A stretch of DNA of 64,000 bases from NCBI GenBank assembly GCA_001566295.1, contig KQ964261.1, positions 372,001 through 436,000 on the forward strand. The letters are read 5' to 3'. The notes below the pieces were generated by a model. The model worked only from the letters and a program-made list of their open reading frames with translations. It made no database searches and was not told the DNA's origin. The position numbers were made by a program, and so were the translations under genes. Below are positions 34,427-45,355 of this stretch, piece by piece; position 1 is the first letter of the stretch; every line of letters begins with the position of its first letter. The DNA comes from Microdochium bolleyi (taxonomy: Eukaryota > Ascomycota > Sordariomycetes > Xylariales > Microdochiaceae).

Positions 34427-35629
34427 ATGTCGACAGACGAAGTATCCTCCCCGGTCGAGCCGGCGGACGTCATCGACTCCAAGAAACGCAAGGCCGAGCT
34501 CGAAGAGATTGAAGTCGACCTCACTCTGCCCGAGCCTCCCTCGAAAAAGGCGAAGCGTCTGCTCAAGAAGGGCAAGACTCTCCCGGTCAAGAAGGATAGC
34601 GACGACGAAGAGGACGAAGACGTCAAGCAGGGTCTGCCTCCCAAGTCTGCGGGCAAGGATAAACACGGGAAGGAGAGCAAGCGGTCCGAACACGGAATAT
34701 GGGTCGGCAACCTGCCCTTCACAGTCACCAGGGTAGAGCTCTTCAAGTGGCTCGTCGAGAGCTCCGGCGGTGCAATCACCGAGGAAAGCATCACTAGAGT
34801 CAATCTGCCCACGAGCAAGATCAAGGCGCCCGGTGCCGACAAGGATGCCAAGCCCCAAAACAGAGGTTTCGCGTACGTCGACTTCGACAAGGAGGCCTCG
34901 GCCATTGCGGCCATGGCTCTCACCGAGACTGAGATTCATGGGCGCAAGGTGCTCATCAAGAACTCAAAATCATTCGAGGGCCGCCCACAAAAAGAGGCTG
35001 CCGGTCAGAATGGTGCAGGCGCAGGCGCGGATGGTGCACCAGCCGCCCCCAAGAACACGATACGGAAGATCTACGTCGGCAACCTATCATTCCAAGTGAC
35101 AGAGGACGACTTACGGCATCAATTCGAGAAGTGTGGCGAGATCGAGTTCATCAAGGTCGCCACGTTCGAGGACAGTGGCAAGTGCAAAGGCTTCGGCTGG
35201 GTCAGGTTTAAGGAGCCCGAGGCAGCCGAGTCGGCCGTCAAGGGCTTCTGCAAGATCAAGGAGGAGATCGAAACGGAAGAGGACTTCAAGGAAGCCGAAG
35301 ACAAGAGTGAAGACGACAACGAGGAGGAGGAGGGCGCGGAGAAGGAGGCACCTAAACCTGAACGCAAGTACAAGACAAGGAAATGGTGGGTCAACAGGCT
35401 CAAGGGCCGCGAGCTCAAGATTCAGTTTGCCGAGGACGACCAGGTGCGATACAAGAAGAGATTCGGCAAGGACAAGCCGCAGCCGCAAGGGGGTGAATTC
35501 GGTGACAGAGGCGGGTCGGCGCCGAGGGCGCGGGCACCAGCGAAGCCGGCGTATGGCGAAGTTGCAGTTGCTTCATACCTCACCGGATCGGTGGTGCAGT
35601 CGCAGGGCAAGAAGACGACCTTTGATTAG
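34427..35629 (+). CDS. NOP13: Nop13-like nucleolar RNA-binding protein with two RRMs (400 aa)
   Basis: I chose the ATG at 34427 (context GCAGCCATGTCG) because the acidic/basic Nop13-like N-terminus starts there. Residues 1-86 hold a Lys/Glu-rich region with a likely nuclear signal (SKKAKRLLKKGK). RRM1 covers about 90-180, with RNP2 IWVGNL at 91-96 and RNP1 RGFAYVDF at 146-153. RRM2 covers about 213 to 350, with IYVGNL at 215-220 and KGFGWVRF at 254-261. RRM2 is split by an acidic insert of about 40 residues (EETEEDFKEAEDKSEDD-like) before its last strand (RELKIQFAEDDQ). The end is Gly/Arg- and Ala-rich. This is the layout of yeast Nop13, a nucleolar pre-60S/90S-associated protein. The role in ribosome assembly is inferred from the family. 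No intron is needed. Confidence 0.9.
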   Translation: MSTDEVSSPVEPADVIDSKKRKAELEEIEVDLTLPEPPSKKAKRLLKKGKTLPVKKDSDDEEDEDVKQGLPPKSAGKDKHGKESKRSEHGIWVGNLPFTVTRVELFKWLVESSGGAITEESITRVNLPTSKIKAPGADKDAKPQNRGFAYVDFDKEASAIAAMALTETEIHGRKVLIKNSKSFEGRPQKEAAGQNGAGAGADGAPAAPKNTIRKIYVGNLSFQVTEDDLRHQFEKCGEIEFIKVATFEDSGKCKGFGWVRFKEPEAAESAVKGFCKIKEEIETEEDFKEAEDKSEDDNEEEEGAEKEAPKPERKYKTRKWWVNRLKGRELKIQFAEDDQVRYKKRFGKDKPQPQGGEFGDRGGSAPRARAPAKPAYGEVAVASYLTGSVVQSQGKKTTFD

Positions 35630-36035
35630 CATGAGCGTAACAGGAGATCCGAATAAGAAAAGAACGGTGCTTGATGATCCGAAACATAGTCCCTGGAAGT
35701 GGTAGTGATGAACATGGTCCGAAGCAGCCTCGACGGCGCAGATGCGAGCAGCATGCATGATCCGGCGACCATCCCCGCACTATAACCGTGATCGTACGCA
35801 CTAACTTGGACCTCATGACCCACCCGAGCGACAACACGCGACTATCAAAGGTCTGAATCATTGCCATCTCCCAACTTCTTGCACACTGAATAATTTCTTG
35901 CATACCCCCCAGAGACTCTTCCACAGACTCGCTGTATCTACACAGCAAATGACTTCGCTGCCCTTTCGCCCATCAAACCCACCAGGGAGTGACACAAACG
36001 GAGAGCAAGAGACCCCTCCACCACCAGTGCCCACC
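35630..36035. other. Short intergenic stretch
   Basis: About 400 bp between two genes on the same strand, holding the 3' flank of NOP13 and the promoter of the FrnE-like gene. No gene is seen. Confidence 0.5.
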
Positions 36036-37048
36036 ATGGTTGTATACGAGTCAAAGATCACCTTCACTCTCGACACGATCTGTCCGTGGTGAGTACTTGC
36101 CATAATTACCGCTGCTAAGGTTTACAAGCTAGCTAACCACCTACCCCCAGGACATATCTCGGGAAGAAGAAGTGAGTATCAACCAGACACGGAGCTCTGG
36201 CTCGTCGCCGACCCAACTCTAGCATCCTATTTGTCCTCCTCGTCTCGCAACTGCGCAAGCACGTAGTTTCCAACTTGAGAATAGCTTTGACTCGCACTTC
36301 TTTTTCACTCATCGCAATGCGCATTAACACCCCTGTCTCTAGACTCGATCTCGCCCTCGCGAACTACCGCGGCTCCACAAACTCGCACGCCCCGGTCAAG
36401 TTCACGGTGCGATTCGCGCCGTTCCAGCTGTACCCGGCCCTGCCCGAGGCCGGGCAGGAAAAGCGCGCGTGGTTCATCGATACCAAGTACGCCGGGTCCG
36501 CGGACAAGATGGCGCAGTTCGAGGCGGTAATGCAGTCGTACGGGGAGCCGATGGGCGTGAAGTTCAGCTGGGACGGCAGCACGGCCAACACGCTCGGCGC
36601 GCACCGGGTGATCCAGTGGTTCCAGGGCGCCGAGGGCGGCAACGAGGACGAGGACGATCTGTACGACGACGACGATGATGGGGAGGAGGGCAAGAAGGCG
36701 GCGCGGGAGCGGTACGCGGCGTACGGCCCGGCCACGGCGTCGCGGATCGTGGATGCGCTGTACAGAATGTTCTTGGAGGAGGCGGCGCACCCGTCGAGTG
36801 CCGAGACGCTGATCAAGGCGTGCGTCGAGGCCGGCGTGCCGGAGGGAGAGGCGCGGCGGGTGGTCGAGGACGTGAACCTCGGGCGCCAGCTGGCGACGCG
36901 CAAGATCCGGATGAGCAAGTCCGACGGGGTGGACAGCGTGCCCACGGTGGTGTTTGAGGGCAAGAGGAGGGATGTGACGCTCGTCGGGGCGAAGGAGGTG
37001 TTTGAGTATGAGAAGGCGCTGGCGACGATCGTGAAGGAGTGTCAGTGA
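36036..37048 (+). CDS. FrnE/DsbA-like thioredoxin-fold protein, three exons (259 aa)
   Basis: Exons are 36036-36088, 36151-36171 (only 21 nt) and 36343-37048. All junctions are GT-AG (GTGAGT donors; CCCAG and CTCTAG acceptors), and joining gives one frame. The start reads YESKITFTLDTICPWTYLGK. This is the N-terminal strand and active-site turn of the FrnE branch of DsbA-like thioredoxins, but the site is C16-P-W-T19 rather than CxxC, so it has only one of the two redox cysteines. The C-terminal part has the usual helical insert and ends in the cis-Pro strand (SVPTVVFEGKRRD), followed by VGAKEVFEYEKAL. An acidic insert lies in the middle (NEDEDDLYDDDDDGEE). Family members are thought to be disulfide oxidoreductases or glutathione-linked proteins. 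With one Cys the role may be monothiol or non-redox. Cytosolic: no signal peptide is seen. Confidence 0.88.
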
Positions 37049-39004
37049 TATATTTGGGTGCTGAAGCTGATAGTATACGAGGTTGAGTCGGTCGGGCGGG
37101 ATGAGACGCCTCGCCATGGAGTCAGGAGACGTCGAGATACGGCGCGTCAGTTCTAATGTAGCATTGCAAAGCAGATATCACGAGCCTACGCTATAGACGA
37201 ACGATGGATGATGTTCGCAACCCGTGTCCCAAAGAATCACTCTGGTCCGTGGAGAAATCGGTGATAGCTCGCAAACGCACCCAAAGAACTGATGACTCGG
37301 AGGAGAAGACATTGAAATAGTAGGAGAGATTGTGTCATAGCGTTCAGTTTCTACAGGTATTAATGAGAGTCGGGTTATTCAATGGCCTGACAAGCTTGAA
37401 GGAGAGCCAAGGAAAAGATGGGTTTGGTTTGGTATCTTCGTAGAGAGAATACTAAACGGAGAAGAAGAAACGCAAGAGGCGGGACTTCCTATCCTCAACG
37501 AGTCTTGTGAAGTTGGTCACATCAAACCGTGAGAAAGGAGGACAGTGGGATATTGGTCTCGACTCGTAGCTATGGACTGACAGTGCAGGGGGAAATCATA
37601 CGTCATGCCGCCATATGCACCGCTCGTGTAAGCCGACGCACGCAGACTTCCAGCCTCTCACTCAGCCCAAACCTGGCGAATGTCACCATGCCACGAGCTA
37701 GGGACTCTGGGGCATTAGCTCCGCAACATCCCCAGGACACACGGATTAGGGCCTGATTTGGTCCAGCTGGATTCCAGCCGCAGGACGAGATTCTAGACCC
37801 CCACTAGCGTGCCCGAGGACTTGAGACATCAAGGCTGTTGCTGTACACATTCTGAAAGGCACCAGGCAGACGATGTAGAACTAGTGGGGATGCAGAGATA
37901 GAATCTCTGTCTGGGAAGTACAGTGATGTTAGCTCTCTTCAGATCATACTGGCCAGGTCTGGACATGGCAGAACACGATGCCTGCCATCCTGATGTATTC
38001 ATAGTGCCTACGATCAAGGACCCGTGGGGGCTGAGTCCTGCCTCAGCCCGTGGAGAGGCAGGATGTCAGCGTGGCTGCAACCATGGCTGATGGCGCTGCC
38101 GCCTATTGCCGAGCCATGCGTCAGCTTGAGTGTCATTGTTCGGTGAGTGCCACTGTCAGCTCAGGATGTCCTCGGCATCCGAGCCCGGGCAGTGCGCAAA
38201 TTGCTGCCGCGTCGTATTGTTCCAAGGTTTAGATGCTGTCAGCGGCAATCTGGCAGGGCTGGCCAATGAGGGGCCGCAGAAGGGTTGTAGCCGCTGGGAG
38301 GCAGCAGGCTCGGGCGGGGCGTCACCCTGCCGGGGCTGGATGGGAGCTGGTGATTGTGAACTCGAGGGGCAGAGCCAGAGATTGCCTGAGAGTGGGATGC
38401 ACAAGGCCGCTCTCATTGGCCGTGGCCCGGCACTTGCCACGAGCAGCAGCTCAGGGGCGAGCGACAGTTGCAGTTGCAGTTGCAGCAGGTTTCGGAAGGA
38501 CCCCAAGCAAGCTGGGTCGGACAAGCCCGCGTCTAGTGTCAGCGACCCCGCCAAGTTTGTTTAAAGATGCTGGCACAGCCTGCCTCCCCCACCCTCCCAG
38601 CTTCATGCTCTCAGTCCTGTCCTTTGCTATAAACAACACGACCTGTGCTGCTTGGTCTCCTAATCGCCTAACTTGTCATTATACAGCACGTGCTCTAGCT
38701 CCTCTGCGAAAACCCTTTGCACTGCCGTCACCTGAGGACAGCTCTGCTGGTCGACGACACCCCGGTTTCTGCTCTGCCGAACAACGCCCCACGCGCCGCC
38801 AACTTACGCGGCACTCACGACGAGCCTCGCCTCTCAAGTGGCCAACTTGGAGTCCCCGCTTCGCCGACATACGCAGTGCCACCCTGCATTGAGGAAGCAG
38901 CAGGCTCGCTGCCGTGTCGCGATTCTCTCTCGCGACTCCCGCTTTCTCCTTCCTCCCACTCAGCCAAAGCTCTAAACTGGGCAGACATTCTCCAGAACGC
39001 CAAC
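37049..39004. other. Long promoter and leader of the MAP kinase gene
   Basis: Nearly 2 kb without a supported gene. A TTGCAG repeat (about three units) is seen near 38463-38484. A pyrimidine-rich stretch at about 38916-38965, ending in CACTCAG, could be a core promoter tract or the 3' end of a leader intron. Long leaders are common for fungal MAP kinase genes. Confidence 0.5.
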
Positions 39005-40707
39005 ATGTCGGATCTCTCTGGGCGCAAGGTCTTCAAGGTCTTTAACCAGGACTTCGTTGTCGATGAGCGCTACACCGTCACAAAGGAGCTCGGCCAGGGA
39101 GCCTACGGTATCGTCTGGTACGCGCCCAGCTGTGTACCCCTCCTCCACTCTGGCACCTCCTGGAGCTCCGACTACAAGTCTGGGCACCATCCTGCAACGG
39201 GCAACCAAAGAGCTAACATGTCCGCGAAACAGCGCCGCCGTGAACAACCAGACCAGCGAGGGTGTTGCGATCAAGAAGGTCACCAATGTCTTCAGCAAAA
39301 AGATCCTCGCCAAGCGCGCTCTGCGCGAGATCAAGCTGCTCCAGCACTTCCGCGGCCATCGCAACGTAAGCACCTCACTACCCCACCATCTCCAATCATC
39401 ATACGCAGGTCTCCCTGCACACATCGCCATTGGACGTACGACGGCAGAGAGGAACGCCCGCGACAGTGCAGCGAAACCCATCCAAAACACTCTGGGCAGC
39501 ACAGTACTGGGCAGCAGAACCATGTCCCGAGGACTAACAAGGACTTGTCCCCTAGATCACATGCTTGTTCGACATGGACATTCCCAGGCCAGACAACTAC
39601 AACGAGACTTACTTATATGAAGGTTTGTTCCACACCCCCTGGCCCCAGTTCAATGCTTCAAGGACAGCTGCTAACATGCATCCACCACAGAGCTGATGGA
39701 GTGTGACTTGGCTGCCATCATCCGCTCTGGCCAGCCTCTGACCGACGCCCACTTCCAGTCTTTCATCTACCAGATTCTTTGCGGCCTCAAGTACATCCAC
39801 TCTGCCAACGTCCTCCACCGAGACTTGAAGCCTGGCAACTTGCTTGTCAACGCGGACTGCGAGCTCAAGATTTGTGACTTCGGCCTCGCCCGCGGTTTCT
39901 CCGTCGACCCGGATGAGAACGCTGGCTACATGACCGAGTACGTCGCCACTCGCTGGTACCGCGCCCCAGAGATCATGTTGAGCTTCCAGAGCTACACAAA
40001 AGCTAGTGAGTTTATACAAAGCCTGGCGCGAGAGAAAAGTACAGTCCTTTTCAGGCTAACCGATATTGCGTCCCCCAGTCGATGTCTGGTCCGTTGGCTG
40101 TATTCTTGCGGAACTGCTCGGTGGACGACCATTCTTCAAGGGCCGTGACTACGTCGACCAGCTGAACCAGATCCTGCACATTCTCGGCACGCCTAACGAG
40201 GAGACACTCGCACGCATAGGGTCGTCGCGGGCCCAGGAATACGTGCGTAACCTGCCGTACATGGCGAAGCGCCCCTTCCCTTCGCTGTTCCCGAACGCCA
40301 ACCCCGATGCGCTCGACCTCCTCGACCGCATGCTGGCATTCGATCCTTCGTCGCGCATCAGCGTCGAGCAGGCGCTCGAGCACCCATACCTTCAGATCTG
40401 GCACGACGCTTCGGACGAGCCGGACTGCCCTACTACATTCAACTTCGAGTTCGAGGTCGTCGACGACGTTGGCGAGATGCGCAAGATGATCCTCGACGAG
40501 GTCTACCGCTTCAGGCAGCAAGTGCGGACGGCCCCCGGCTCCAATGCCGTCGGTGCCGGACAGCAACCCGGAGCTGGCCAGGTCCCGATGCCCAGTGGCG
40601 GCAACTCGCAGTGGAAGCAGGAGGAGCCGAGACCTCAGGAGTACATGGACAGCATGGGAGGTCTCGAGGCCGACCTTGCAGGTGGACTGGATGGCAGCCG
40701 GAGATGA
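39005..40707 (+). CDS. MPS1: Cell-wall-integrity MAP kinase of the Slt2/Mps1/MpkA type, five exons (418 aa)
   Basis: Exons are 39005-39117, 39233-39365, 39556-39622, 39691-40005 and 40079-40707, all with GT-AG introns that keep the frame. Kinase landmarks: Gly loop GQGAYG at 30-35, catalytic lysine K52 (VAIKK), HRD at 147-149, DFG at 167-169, and the activation motif T186-E187-Y188 (AGYMTEYVATRWYRAPE). TEY marks the ERK/Slt2 class rather than the TGY of Hog1. The sequence GFSVDPDENAGYMTEY and the Gln/Gly-rich tail place it in the Slt2/Mps1/MpkA branch rather than Fus3/Kss1. Known family members act under Pkc1-Bck1-Mkk1 and control cell-wall synthesis and, in plant pathogens, appressorium function. 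A nearly 2-kb gene-free leader lies upstream. The full length and intact motifs suggest it is active. Confidence 0.97.
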
Positions 40708-42124
40708 TTGCACATGTGGGAAGGAGGAGCCTCTAATTGAAGCGATACTTGTATAGAGAGATACCATACAGATGAGTAGTACGGCAAAAACTAAAAAAAA
40801 AACCTTGTTCGAATTGATAGATTCCCCTGCTGTTCAAAGTGCACTTTTCCCGACTTTTTTGTAGACTGCATCCCCGCCTCCATGGTCTTCCCTACGTCAG
40901 TCGTTATTTCGACTCGATGTCCTGTTCGGGCGTATCATCAGGCAACAACTTGTTTACTGAGTCTCATTACGGCCGGGCGCGTTCGTTCAGGTTGATGATA
41001 GCTTGTGTGATCGCAGCCGCCAGAAACTAAACAAGGCTTCGCATATTGTCCATAAGACGCGGTCGAAAACCAGAAGCTGGCTGACCTGGGACGCGGTGTC
41101 TGGCAGGTAAAGACTTCAGCTCGAAAGGGGGTGTCAAGAGTATGTACCAAGGCAGCATACTGACGTGATCAGACTCGGATAAGGATATATTCTAGGCACG
41201 GGGGAGGAGAGCAGTGTGAGGAGGAAACTAGAGTGACTCGCAGAAATCAAGCCAATAGACGACGCTGGACAGAGAACGGTATAAAGTCGAGATGAACCTT
41301 TTCCGAAGTAGGGACTGCTGCAGATCTGGTGTTCGTTGCACAGACCCGTGTCCGCGGCGAGATTGACATTCCCCTATTCGGGAGACTTCATCTTCTTAAC
41401 ATGCAAGATGTTTTTCCTAAAGCTACACGATGATGGTACTGTGCCGATGGGACTTGATCGTGGATCTCATGTGCATCATGCTTCGATGCCATGGTGATGG
41501 GCCTCGCTCGTAGATTTCTGAGGCGACTTGACACTTGATACGCAGCATAGCAATTGCACAATATGACAACCAGAACTTCGAATACAGCCTTTCAGTCCCA
41601 ACTATTGAAGTGCTGAGTTTGAACGAAATCTTGGGTAGGATGTGGTCGCGCCTTCCTCGAGTGACCCGGTGTGCAAACGGGGACGAGCGCAACCGTACCT
41701 GCCTCCTGCGCCGTCCCACGTGCCTTCCTCTTGTTTCGTGCCAGTTCTTCACTACCATCAATGTTCATGCCTTCGGTCTCATCTCCGTCCTCCAGACTTC
41801 TTCCACCTTCCTTCCGGGCCTTCTCATGGCCTCCTACATTCCCATCCACCCACCAGAGCTCAGTGCCCGTCGATTGCATCACTTCTTGTGACACTTCAGT
41901 CATTCCCTCTTCTTCAATGCCACCTCTGGTTGGGCATCTGCTCATCCGTATCAACCTCGCATTCTTCCTGCTGTGATGGCCAGCATCCAATGCTTCGATC
42001 AACGCCCCTAGCCATGCTCGACTTCACACAACGAAGGGGCAAGACGTCGCTCAGGTTGTAAAGGCCTCCTACCATCGCCTCGGCTCATCGCAGGACAACA
42101 CAACCACTTCCACCTGTTACCGCC
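40708..42124. other. Intergenic stretch
   Basis: No gene I can support. An A-run at 40792-40801 is in the kinase 3' flank. Minus 41592-42002 is open for 136 codons but has no domain. Confidence 0.5.
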
Positions 42125-42636
42125 ATGCACATTGATCGATACGGTGGGTTTCTTCCTTCCCCCTTGTTATTGTTCTTCTGTCCGCCTACGGTGAGCGGCA
42201 CACACACTAACATCCAAGAGGTCTATAACAGAACTCAAGAATCGGTCTCAGTTTGTCTTGGCCAACTTCCTCCAGGGAAGCGAAGAGAGCTTCCATGGCA
42301 ACCAAGAGGCAATCCATCATCGACCGGGTGTGTACTTTATTCATGTCCCCCTTGTCCCTCGCCTGGCGCCAATCTCCAGGTCTCGTTGCATGTGACGTAT
42401 GCTGGCTGACTCCCTCAGTTGGATCTCAAACCATCAACGCCACCACAATGGGGCTGGGTCAAGATTGCGACTTCGCAGACTGATGCCAGTGACCCAAGAG
42501 CATTTTCAGGCAAGTCATCACAGATCTGAAATGCCGACGAAGCGATGTGCTGACCAATGTCAGTATCTTTGCAGACAAGCCGTGTCTCTCGGAGGCATTC
42601 GAAAGACTCGCCCAATCTCAGGCTGCTACTTGACAG
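42125..42636 (+). pseudogene. Putative small spliced gene, broken or with an unseen splice
   Basis: A short ATG exon (42125-42143) joins through a well-formed 88-nt intron (GTGGGT donor, CACTAAC branch motif, AACAG acceptor) to 42232-42329. This reads NRSQFVLANFLQGSEESFHG. A second intron, 42330-42418 (GTGTAC...CTCAG), would lead to an exon at 42419 reading PPQWGWVKIATSQTDASDP, then RAF. There the frame reaches a stop. The next frame (+1) goes on in protein-like sequence (VITDLKCRRSDVLTNVSIFA, then DKPCLSEAFERLAQSQAA) to a TGA near 42634. No intron of normal size explains the shift, which lies at a run of four T. Using the better donor GTGTGT at 42328 gives a 59-codon product that stops at 42481-42483. 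I do not recognise the protein. Confidence 0.3.
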
Positions 42637-44794
42637 CGACAAAGGCGAGTGTATCTTTCGTGCAGATCAGTTCATCATTTCGAGAGATATCAGTACTCAC
42701 GAGCCGTCCCTCATCATTTTCTTGACTCGAAATAGTCGGCCGAGGGCTGTTGTCAATGACCATAGCCCGAGTCCGAGCCCACGGTTTCCCCTCTCCTGCG
42801 ATGCCAGCCCGCCATGCAAGTGCACGGCGCCTCGCCCTCCTCGGACAATGATGATTTGATGGTAGCGACGTCTGACCGAGGGATTCATGGGGGACCTCTG
42901 AGTGATGACAACGCTACCGTGTACAAACTAAATTCCTGAGCCCGATAAGTTGTTAGCATCTCGAGCGCAAACAGCACCACCACCCACAAAATCAAGATGA
43001 CGAATCCTCGAGCTCTGCCCTCACGCGCTATTAGCCTTGCAAGTGCGAGACGGCTCACCCTTTTAGGATGATGATGATTCCCGTGTACTAGTCTGACCGA
43101 TGACGCCCACATGGGCGTTGTCGGTTTGATGATAAACCAAAAAACCCTTCTGAATCCTACCAAATGTCAGTTGTTCAAGCGCAATCCAAACCACCACCCA
43201 CAAGATCAAGATGGCGAAAATCAAACAGTTTGTGAGGTATTACACGATGTGCGATTGCGAGCATCGTTCATGGGCTTCTCGATCCTCTGATTCTGGCACT
43301 TCCGAGACTCGTTTGCTGGCAGTGTGTAGCAACTTACTTTCGTCAGGTCAGTGATGATGTACAAGACTCCCACGATCGAAACCAGCACTTGTTGGAAAGA
43401 TTAGAGTCGGGATTCTCTGAGATCTACATCATTGTCAATATTGCGCACAATTAGACAATCCTCTCCATCACTCACACAGAGATCGTGTGGAAAACTTACT
43501 AATCCTCGGACACGGTGCTTCTAGTAAATGTCGCCAACCCAAGGGGCGGTGGGAAGGTGAAAAGGAGTTCGACATGGCCTCACCATGACCAGCTGTGTCG
43601 GACGCAGCGCGCGGACTGGTGGCAATGGCAACAGCGAGGAGGTACCTGGTAGATGAGTGGCGTCGGTATCGCGATATTCTTGGCCTCTTTATCTTTGTTC
43701 GACTTCTCCTCGCTGCTTGTGACCATGTTGTGGTTATGTTTTTGCCTTGACTCTCCGTATGCTGGTTGGGGGATCTGGCCTGGCGCGAGGAACTGATGAA
43801 TGGAAATGGCACTTACCGGACATGATTCGGTCAGAGCGGAGACGATCGATAGCTCGTATGCTCGCCTCCGCTGGAGTCGTCCCGAGGACACGAGCTGGCG
43901 TTTGGTTGAGAAGGGGCAGAAGGAAAAGAGAACATACCTGTATATAATTAATGTACAGATCAAAGAAGCAGTGACAGCCAGGGGAGAAGTGTGTGGTTCT
44001 TATAAGCCATTGTAGCAGCCGGAGATAGACCTTGCTCCACCCAGATCCAGCTGGATGTCGTTCGTGGACAGATACAATTATGCTTCCACACAAGGCCATG
44101 TCCGAATCACTCGCGGCGCTCGAGCATCAAAAGCACGTGTACATTGGTGAGGGAGGTCGTTGCTGGAACCATGGTTATGCATTTGGTGGCTCCGAGCGAG
44201 CTGTGCGGAGTCAAGCCAGCGAAAGGTGTAATGTGTTCTGCCGGAAACCCCCCTATTACTTCCGGTTTGCATAAGACTAGTGGGACGTGTAGCCAAAGTT
44301 CCCAACCTTTGGGAGGCTTCCTGAGGATGGACGCATCTGGCTGGGCAAGGCAAAAAGGGCACTTTGGCCTGACGGTGCGCGCGCTCCACGCAGCGTCCCA
44401 GTCCTGTTGTGGGTGGCATTTCCCTGGCTGGCCGAAGGGATGTGGAGGCTTAGCCTTTGTTCCGGTATGCATGTAACGGAACTCCGATCTATGGGTGCTA
44501 CGTTTTTGTCGCTCCAATATTCCCGCCCCGGGGAAGAAGATCAGGTAGACACGAGCAATTGTTTCCTCCCAGAGCTAGATCTCCGGTACGCATATGACTG
44601 GTTTGTGAGCAGGACCTTACACAACACCACTGGAATGCGAGTTGAAGGCTTTGGAAGGGGGGTTAACCTTGGGGGAGGACGGTGGCTCGTGTATAAGACT
44701 AATAATAATAAAAGTCTGGGCGCTGCGAAATGGGAGGAGTTCTAAGCGCCGCAGTTGCCGCTGGGCCTGAAACCAAACGGTGTCCAAGAGGGAA
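42637..44794. other. Intergenic stretch with a small tandem duplication
   Basis: No gene I can support with confidence. The duplicated segments are listed separately. Minus-strand frames with good donors lie between 43.3 and 43.73 kb: an ATG at 43726 opens 27 codons up to a CAG/GTACCT donor at 43645, and CTAG-flanked and GTAAGT-flanked short exons follow. They do not join in one frame. Confidence 0.4.
42967..43220. repeat. Diverged tandem pair of about 42-bp segments
   Basis: The segments at about 42963-43004 and 43177-43219 share a run of AGCGCAA, then CCACCACCCACAA and ATCAAGATG, with about four fifths of positions alike. Read on the minus strand, both give a hydrophobic run, ILILWVVV, followed by ALE and LT. 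The pair looks like a local duplication that has since diverged. Confidence 0.6.
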
Positions 44795-45355
44795 ATGACC
44801 ACACACGAGCATCCAAGATCTGCCAAGAAAAAGACTGAAGATGACTGGTCGTCCAATGGAGGTGAAGGCGCCAATAGTGATTCTCAGGTAAAAACCCCAC
44901 GTGCACCAAGAAGGAAGGAAGAAGAAATCATGCAAATCAGACACCGACAGTACAAGAAATACAAGGCTGCACGACAAGAAGCATCCAAAACCAAGCACAC
45001 TCACGCACACACACATACACACACACACACATACGCGTTGTCGTTTCATCTCGGATCAGCTGCTCTCTTTTTTTCTTTCTTTCCTTTTCCAGATCAAGAA
45101 TGCAGGAAGACGTGTTCCTTGCTTCGACTTACCTTCATTGGCCATTACGTAAGTTCATCGTGACCATCGCGTGAGCAGCCTGCGCTTTTCCGACTCTCTC
45201 GTCGTTTTGTACGCTCACACCAAACGTGGTGCGCTCATGAACGTGCCCTCGACCGGACCCTTCCCGACTAATACTGGCAAGCCAAGTGCTCTGAGCTTAG
45301 AAGTCTCCCGCCAGTGCCCATAAGACGCGCAAAAACAGCGAGACAAACTTTGTGA
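44795..45355 (+). CDS. Putative small spliced gene (about 60-70 codons), unrecognised
   Basis: An ATG at 44795 opens 31 codons up to a donor (CAG/GTAAAA, 44888). The intron would end at a strong pyrimidine tract and CCAG at 45092. The second exon, 45093-45148, reads IKNAGRRVPCFDLPSLAI and ends at a perfect GTAAGT donor. A third exon could start at 45301 after CTTAG, giving about 18 more codons and a TGA at 45353-45355; an acceptor at about 45285 gives another short end. The first intron contains a CA repeat. Exons are short and the product has no domain; the N-terminal half is polar and charged. It could equally be a spliced non-coding RNA. The splice signals are the main support. Confidence 0.3.
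44994..45034. repeat. Imperfect (CA)n microsatellite
   Basis: About 20 CA-type units with a few interruptions (ACGC, ACAT). If the gene candidate here is real, the repeat lies in its first intron. Confidence 0.85.

Noticed and set aside
36305..37117. A 270-codon minus-strand frame across the FrnE-like gene
   Set aside because: Antisense shadow; the plus-strand exons join correctly and match a known fold.
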